Assembly: GCF_000378945.1 (NCBI RefSeq)
Contig: NZ_KB900539.1
Coordinates: 1,340,427-1,404,426 of the forward strand
DNA length: 64,000 bases
Source of the DNA: Methyloversatilis universalis EHg5
Lineage (GTDB): Bacteria > Pseudomonadota > Gammaproteobacteria > Burkholderiales > Rhodocyclaceae
Direction of reading: 5' to 3'
Shown: positions 59,701 to 64,000 of the stretch, piece by piece
Position numbering within the stretch: position 1 is the stretch's first letter
How the letters are laid out: each line of letters opens with the position of its first letter
Made by a program: the position numbers and the translations under genes
The notes under the pieces: model-generated
What the model saw: only the letters and a program-made list of their open reading frames with translations
Told to the model about the DNA's origin: nothing
Databases searched by the model: none

Positions 59701-59769
59701 GGCGGCCGGGTGTGGGCGGAGAGCGCACCGGGCGAGGGCGCCTGTTTCAACCTGGAGCTTCCGGCATGA
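56749..59769 (+). CDS. HAMP/multi-PAS sensor histidine kinase
   Basis: 1006 aa, GTG start overlapping the previous stop (GTGA). TM1 about 11-30, a periplasmic domain about 32-178 of unrecognised type, TM2 about 180-199, HAMP about 196-247, four PAS domains (about 255-375, 385-505, 510-635, 640-765), a coiled coil, HisKA with H796 in SYAVSHDLKAPLRG, and HATPase with DNGIGF and GTGVGLALV. The His-box class is the phytochrome/Cph1 type that signals to Rcp1-like receivers, which is exactly what the next gene encodes. No receiver is fused to it. Confidence 0.92.
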   Translation: MRAVAALPSRTLVPLLLVLFALLLGVVNNLLQVREYRVLVEQEQSHALTERLGVEQATLDRLIVNGNLLQLRRVVAELGLRPYLTHAYLIAPGGRVVGSLARADVGQDRIDRVIDAEGAALLDLPVQPDQALQIERSPDGRALLAALILDSGHRLLVRSDLELPLAQRLHASRLELWRHAATILLSALVLALFLHVFWLRRAQRLSEAARAIGRGHLDTRVNIGGRDELALVASAFNDMALRLQAQHDALRDGERRMRAMFELAGAGVARIDTLRGRFIEVNARFCDIAGHGREDLLAFDFMQITHPDDLPAELEKMDALRRGRIREFSMDKRLCHPDGRTVWVTLSVTPLWAPDERPDFHIAVVQDITARHDAEEALMLERNRLRAAERIAGLGSWEFHPGSGRVWWSAQMFSLFGMAPANRAPTMEVFMACLHPEDRTAVAVVLEQMKAGAQTLTALSYRTSPECGPVRHLLPSAQVVTDGEGRVIKYAGTLIDTTEAVQAERALRASEERLRATLEHAPNVAVQWFDRDGRVLYWNHASATLYGWAIDEAIGRRIGELVLSEQDARAFMARLESVQRDSLRIGPEEFTVRHRDGTLRYVESSTFSIPGVDGDAIFVCMDVDITARRQAEQAVEKERTHLRTLFAALPDMVWLKSPEGRFLSCNRMTERVLGLREDELVGKTDYDLFPRELADSFRAHDEMAKRTGGRHINEEWITVRDTGERILVQTVKLPMLSEAGELKGVLGIARNITQLHEAQEDLRALNGELEQRVAERTRALSDAMKELESFSYAVSHDLKAPLRGIDGYSRILQEDYGDLLDDQARRFLGNIRNGASQMHALIEDLLAYSRMERRSLESSRVDLGELVQSVLARRADELAAAAVQVVGEVPSLIVRADRQGLDLVLRNLIDNALKFSRDAKPPVISFTTRVDGDRITLSIRDNGIGFDMKYHERIFEIFQRLHRSDEFAGTGVGLALVRKAMQRMGGRVWAESAPGEGACFNLELPA

Positions 59770-60212
59770 CGACGGCGATCAATCGACAGCAGGCCAGCGA
59801 ACTGCCCATCCTGCTGGTGGAGGACAACCCGGTCGACATCGATCTGACCTGCCGGGCGTTCGCGCGCAACCGGCTGGCCAATCCGATCAGCATCGCCCGC
59901 GACGGCGAGGAGGCGCTGGACCTGATGCAGCGCTGGGAAGAGGGCGAGGCGCCGCCGTCGCTCATCCTGCTCGACATCAAGCTGCCGCGGGTGGACGGGC
60001 TTGAAGTGCTGCGCCATCTGAAGGCGCATCCGGTGTTCCGCCGCATACCGGTGGTGGTGCTCACCTCATCGTCTGAAGATCGCGACCTGCTCGATGCCTA
60101 CGCGCTCGGCGTGAACTCATTCATCGTCAAACCGGTCAATTTCGATCTTTTTGTCGAAACCGCCAGCCAGATCGAGCGCTACTGGTGCGAACTGAACCAA
60201 CGTCCGTCGTGA
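59766..60212 (+). CDS. Single-domain response regulator, Rcp1-like
   Basis: 148 aa from ATG 59766, overlapping the kinase stop (ATGA). One receiver: acidic pair in LLVEDNPVDIDLT, phospho-acceptor D70 in LILLDIKLPRVDG, Thr/Ser in VVLTSSS and Lys in IVKPVNFD. The extended L-T-C-R-A-F helix and the DLMQRWEEGEAPP insertion are typical of Rcp1 partners of phytochrome-type kinases. No output domain, so it probably shuttles phosphate or acts by protein contact. Confidence 0.92.
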   Translation: MTTAINRQQASELPILLVEDNPVDIDLTCRAFARNRLANPISIARDGEEALDLMQRWEEGEAPPSLILLDIKLPRVDGLEVLRHLKAHPVFRRIPVVVLTSSSEDRDLLDAYALGVNSFIVKPVNFDLFVETASQIERYWCELNQRPS

Positions 60213-63200
60213 TGCGCGTCCTGTACACCGAAGATTCCGAATTCGATGCCGACCTGACCCGGCGGGCGCTGGCGCGTTGCGGACTGGACATCGATCTGTG
60301 CATCGCCACCTCGATCGGTCGTGCCCGCGAACTGCTCGCGCAGGATCCCTTCGATGTACTGCTGACTGATCTGAAGCTGCCGGACGGCACCGGGCTCGAA
60401 CTGCTCGCCCACGTACGCGAACAGGGCCTGCCGCTGGCGGTCATCGTGCTGACCGGCTCGGGTGACGGCGATGCGGCGATCCGTGCACTCAAGGCCGGTG
60501 CCGACGACTACCTGATCAAGCGCGACCAGTATCTGGAGCGCCTGCCGCGCGTGCTGCAGGCCGCGCTGAACCGCCAGCGCACGATGCGCGCGCGGCGCGA
60601 CCGGCCGATACGCGTGCTGGCCGCCGGTGGCGGCGGCGAACTCGACCGCATCCGCACTCACCTGCAGCGCCATGCACCGCACATCCGGCTGGAAACGGCG
60701 ATCGATGCCGACGAGGCCGCGCTGCGGGTACCGGCCGACGGCAGCGATCCGGACATCGACGTGTTGCTGATCGAGTCCGGCGCCCAGCCGGCCGACGCGC
60801 TGGAACTGGTGAAACTGATCCGCATCGAACGTCAGTCGGTGCTGCCGGTCGTGGTGGTGGCCGGCCGCGACAGTGAAGAGCTGGCCTCCAGCGCGCTGCA
60901 TCTGGGCGTAGACGACTATCTGGTCAGGCATGAGGGCTGGCTGTACGAACTGCCGGCCACGCTGGAAAAAGTGCATCGCCGCGCCGAACTGGCGCGCGAG
61001 GAACAGCGCCTGCGCGACGTGAACCGGCGCATGAGCTGGCTGATGGCCTCCAGCCCCATCATCGTCTACAACCTGCGCCTGCGCGAAGGCCGTTTCGATA
61101 CGCTGTGGGTCAGCGAGAACGCCTGCCGCATTCTCGGTTACTCGATGGAGGACATCCGCCGCGACGGATGGTGGCTGGACCACCTCCATCCACAGGACCG
61201 CGCTGCCGCACTGGGTCGCATGGACACCCTGATGACCGATGGCCAGGTCAGCCTCGAGTACCGTTTCCACTGCCGGGACGGCCGGGAAATCTGGGTGCGC
61301 GACGAATTGCGGCGTGTGAGCGATCCGGCGGCACCCTCGGTCGAACTGGTGGGGGCATGGACCGAAATCACCCGCGACAAACGACTGGCGCTGCTGAACG
61401 AGGCGCGCAGCGAGGTGCTCGATGGCGTGGTTCGCATGGCACCGCTGGAATCGGTGCTGGAAACCATCGTGCAGCACATGCAGACACTGGAATCCGGTCT
61501 GCGGGTGTCCATCCTGCTCTGCGACGAACTGAGTGGCGCGCTGCATACCGGTGCCGCGCCCAGCCTGCCGGCCGAGTACAACGCGGCCATCGACGGCGTC
61601 ATGCCCGGCCCGGGCATCGGATCCTGCGGCACCGCGGCCTGGTCGGGCGAACCGGTGCTGGTGGCCGACGTGCTCGACCATCCGTACTGGATGCCTTACC
61701 GTCCGCTGGTGTCCATCGGCGGCTTCCGCGCCTGCTGGTCGCTGCCGTTCAAGCGGGAGGACGGACGGGTGCTGGGTACCTTCGCGGTCTATGTGGACCG
61801 CCCCGGCCTGCCGGACGACAACCAGCTCGCAATGATGGTCGAGTTCAGCCGCCTCACTGCGCTGGCGGTGCAGAAAGTGCGTGCCGCCGCCGAACTCCGG
61901 CAGGCGGCCGCGGTGTTCCAAAGCACGCGTGATGGCGTGTTCATCACCGATCTCGATGCCGGCATCGTGGCGCTCAATCGCGCGTTCACCGAAATCAGCG
62001 GCTATTCCGAGGCCGAAGCACTGGGCCAGAATCCGCGCATGCTGCAGTCCGGGCGGCATGACCAGGCCTTCTACCGCGCCATGTGGGACAGCGTAACGGA
62101 CAGCGGCTACTGGCAGGGCGAGGTGTGGAATCGCCGCAAGAACGGCGAGTTGTACCAGCAGCTGCTCACCATCAGCACGGTGCGCGACGAGGCCGGCCTG
62201 GCCAGCCGCTACGTGGCGGTGATGACCGACATCAGCCAGCTCAAGCGCTCCGAAGCCCAGCTCGACTACCTCGCGCACCACGATCCGCTGACCGATCTGC
62301 CCAACCGGCTGCTGCTGCAGTCACGGGTGCAGCACGCGATCGAGCGCGCCGAGCGACAGCGCGAGCATTTTGCGCTGCTGTTCATCGACCTGGACCACTT
62401 CAAGAACGTCAATGACAGCCTGGGCCACCCGGTTGGCGACGAACTGCTGAAGGAAATCGCCCGCCGGCTGCGCACCCGGCTGCGCGAGGCCGACACGCTG
62501 GCCCGGCTCGGCGGCGACGAATTCGTGCTGCTGCTGGAAAACATGCAGATGCCGGAGGACGCGGCCCATGTCGCCCAGAGCCTGCTCGAACTGCTGCAGA
62601 AACCGTTCAGCGTCGGTCAAGGCCGGGCGATCTACATCGGCGCCAGCATCGGCATCGCGGTCTATCCGGACGACGGCACCACGGTGACCGAACTGGTCCA
62701 GCACTCCGACGTGGCCATGTACCAGGCCAAGGAAGCCGGCCGTGGCGCCTTCCGCTTCTATACCGAGGCGATGAGCCGGGCTGCGCAGGACAGGCTTCAT
62801 CTGGACACCCGGCTGCGGCGCGCGCTCGAGCAGGGCGAATTCACGCTGCACTACCAGCCGCAGATCGACATGGCCAGCGACCGGGTCATCGGTGCCGAGG
62901 CGCTGATCCGCTGGCTCGATCCGGAAGAGGGCATGGTGTCGCCGGCCCGTTTCATCCCGGTCGCGGAGGAATCCGGCCTCATCGTGCCGATCGGCGAATG
63001 GGTGCTGCGCACCGCCTGTGCCCAGGCGCAGGCCTGGCAGGCCGCCGGTCATACGCTGAGCATCGCGGTCAACCTGTCGGCGCGCCAGCTGCAGCACGCC
63101 GACATGGCCAGCCGCCTGGCCGGCCTGATGGCCGAATGCGGTCTCGGAGCCGGTCGGCTTGAACTGGAACTGACCGAATCCATGCTGGTCGGCGATCACG

Positions 63201-63595
63201 CGCAGACCGAAGCGACGCTGCACGCGCTGAAGGCGCTCGGCGTGGAGCTGTCGATCGACGATTTCGGCACCGGCTACTCGTCGCTGGCCTATCTGAAATG
63301 CTTTCCGATCGACGTGCTCAAGATCGACCAGAGCTTCGTGCGCGACATTCCGCAGGACCGCAACGACATGGAAATCGCGGCCACCATCATCGCGATGGCG
63401 CATACGCTGAAACTCCGGGTGATCGCCGAAGGCGTCGAAACCCCGGAGCAGCATGCATTCCTGAAAGAGCGCGGCTGCGACGCCTGGCAGGGCTACCTGT
63501 CCAGCAAGCCGGTGCCGGCCGATGAGTTCGAACAGCGCTTCCTGCTCGGCAGGAACGCTGTGGGAGCGGCGCCCCCGCCGCGATCTGACCTCTGA
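60212..63595 (+). CDS. REC-pseudoREC-PAS-GAF-PAS-GGDEF-EAL cyclic-di-GMP protein
   Basis: 1127 aa from ATG 60212 (GTG at 60209 is an in-frame alternative); it overlaps the receiver gene by 1-4 nt. Receiver 1 (about 1-120) has D53 in LLTDLKLPDG. A second receiver-like domain (about 130-255) lacks the acidic pocket and has Glu (E188, LLIES) where the acceptor Asp should be. PAS about 270-395, GAF about 395-560, PAS about 565-690. GGDEF motif intact at 767-771. EAL motif at 896-898 with LTESM and DDFGTGYSS, so phosphodiesterase activity is expected; cyclase activity is possible. Final residues NAVGAAPPPRSDL are encoded by a REP-like palindrome that starts at 63559. Confidence 0.93.
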   Translation: MRVLYTEDSEFDADLTRRALARCGLDIDLCIATSIGRARELLAQDPFDVLLTDLKLPDGTGLELLAHVREQGLPLAVIVLTGSGDGDAAIRALKAGADDYLIKRDQYLERLPRVLQAALNRQRTMRARRDRPIRVLAAGGGGELDRIRTHLQRHAPHIRLETAIDADEAALRVPADGSDPDIDVLLIESGAQPADALELVKLIRIERQSVLPVVVVAGRDSEELASSALHLGVDDYLVRHEGWLYELPATLEKVHRRAELAREEQRLRDVNRRMSWLMASSPIIVYNLRLREGRFDTLWVSENACRILGYSMEDIRRDGWWLDHLHPQDRAAALGRMDTLMTDGQVSLEYRFHCRDGREIWVRDELRRVSDPAAPSVELVGAWTEITRDKRLALLNEARSEVLDGVVRMAPLESVLETIVQHMQTLESGLRVSILLCDELSGALHTGAAPSLPAEYNAAIDGVMPGPGIGSCGTAAWSGEPVLVADVLDHPYWMPYRPLVSIGGFRACWSLPFKREDGRVLGTFAVYVDRPGLPDDNQLAMMVEFSRLTALAVQKVRAAAELRQAAAVFQSTRDGVFITDLDAGIVALNRAFTEISGYSEAEALGQNPRMLQSGRHDQAFYRAMWDSVTDSGYWQGEVWNRRKNGELYQQLLTISTVRDEAGLASRYVAVMTDISQLKRSEAQLDYLAHHDPLTDLPNRLLLQSRVQHAIERAERQREHFALLFIDLDHFKNVNDSLGHPVGDELLKEIARRLRTRLREADTLARLGGDEFVLLLENMQMPEDAAHVAQSLLELLQKPFSVGQGRAIYIGASIGIAVYPDDGTTVTELVQHSDVAMYQAKEAGRGAFRFYTEAMSRAAQDRLHLDTRLRRALEQGEFTLHYQPQIDMASDRVIGAEALIRWLDPEEGMVSPARFIPVAEESGLIVPIGEWVLRTACAQAQAWQAAGHTLSIAVNLSARQLQHADMASRLAGLMAECGLGAGRLELELTESMLVGDHAQTEATLHALKALGVELSIDDFGTGYSSLAYLKCFPIDVLKIDQSFVRDIPQDRNDMEIAATIIAMAHTLKLRVIAEGVETPEQHAFLKERGCDAWQGYLSSKPVPADEFEQRFLLGRNAVGAAPPPRSDL

Positions 63596-64000
63596 GCGCG
63601 CGCTGTCTCTGATTCAAGGCGGCCATCGCGGCGAGGCGCCGCTCCCACGGAACCCCGCCCAGTCCGTTGCCAAAGACACATTGTGGGAGCGGCGCCCTCG
63701 CCGCGATCTGGCCTCTGAGCACGCGCCGTCTCTGATTCAAGGCGGCCATCGCGGCGAGGCGCCGCTCCCACGGAACCTGCCCAGTCCGTTGCCAAAGACA
63801 TTGTGGGCGCGGCGCCCTCGCCGCGATCTGGCCTCTGAGCACGCGCCGTCTCTGATTCAAGGGCCATCGCGGCGGGGCGCCGCTTCCACGGAAACCCGCC
63901 CAGTCCGTTGCCAAAGACATTGTGGGAGCGGCGCCCCCGCCGCGATCGGGCCTCTGAGCACGCGCCGTCTCTGATTCAAGGGCTATCGCGGCGGGGGGCC
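63559..64000. repeat. Array of REP-like inverted repeats (BIME-like), four units of about 120 bp
   Basis: Forward elements TGTGGGAGCGGCG...CCGCGAT begin at 63559, 63682, 63802 and 63921 (spacing 123, 120, 119). Reverse-oriented copies (ATCGCGGCG...GCTCCCAC) lie at 63625-63648, 63748-63771, 63866-63889 and from 63985 to the window end. Each forward/reverse pair flanks a spacer with gcctctgagcacgcgccgtc and tctctgattcaag; between pairs runs ccgcccagtccgttgccaaa. The core is close to Pseudomonas REP sequences. The array continues past the window and no gene is visible in it after 63595. Confidence 0.85.

Noticed and set aside
63559..64000. CRISPR array
   Set aside because: Units contain inverted-repeat pairs and near-identical spacers about 40-50 bp long; there are no unique spacers and no cas genes.

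Overview
The window is 64 kb of GC-rich chromosome from a betaproteobacterium. The gene order hrcA/nadK/recN, fur/bamE/dapB, carAB-greA-yhbY-rlmE-ftsH-folP-glmM, pstSCAB-tpiA-secG-nuoA-N and smpB/ratAB/guaBA, together with a 14-gene complex I operon with separate nuoC and nuoD, is typical of that class. The signalling-rich gene content suggests the Rhodocyclales/Methyloversatilis neighbourhood; that placement is an inference. No rRNA, tRNA, CRISPR array, prophage or insertion sequence was recognised.

Layout. 0.2-2.2 kb: a Ser/Thr kinase fused to a cyclic-nucleotide-binding domain, then a small AP2-like DNA-binding protein with an AT-hook, which sits behind a near-consensus sigma-28 promoter. 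2.3-9.8 kb: hemH and hrcA (minus), nadK and recN (plus), a GDT1-family cation exporter and fur (minus), bamE and dapB (plus). 9.9-12.5 kb: a soluble hybrid histidine kinase. 12.6-24.5 kb: carA (strong promoter and 5' hairpin), carB, greA, yhbY, rlmE, ftsH, folP, glmM, metY. 24.5-29.7 kb: pstSCAB behind a Pho-box-like site, without phoU, then tpiA and secG. 29.7-44.4 kb: nuoABCDEFGHIJKLMN. 44.4-51.3 kb: Nudix hydrolase, folK, a haemerythrin, smpB, ratA, ratB, a DUF4124 protein, guaB, guaA.

51.6-63.6 kb is a dense signalling region. An HD-GYP response regulator overlaps a membrane hybrid kinase. Behind it, a chain of genes linked by 1-4 nt overlaps encodes a substrate-binding lipoprotein, a HAMP/multi-PAS histidine kinase, an Rcp1-like single-domain receiver and a REC-pseudoREC-PAS-GAF-PAS-GGDEF-EAL protein. 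I read this as a ligand-to-cyclic-di-GMP relay. It may be tied to flagellar control, because a second, weaker sigma-28-like site precedes the lipoprotein gene. The window ends in an array of about four 120-bp units made of alternating REP-like palindromes; the first one encodes the C-terminus of the GGDEF-EAL protein.

The most unusual items are the sigma-28-driven AP2/AT-hook protein, the lipoprotein-kinase-receiver-cyclic-di-GMP operon, the palindromic array, and several operator-like palindromes (upstream of nuoA, the haemerythrin gene and carA).
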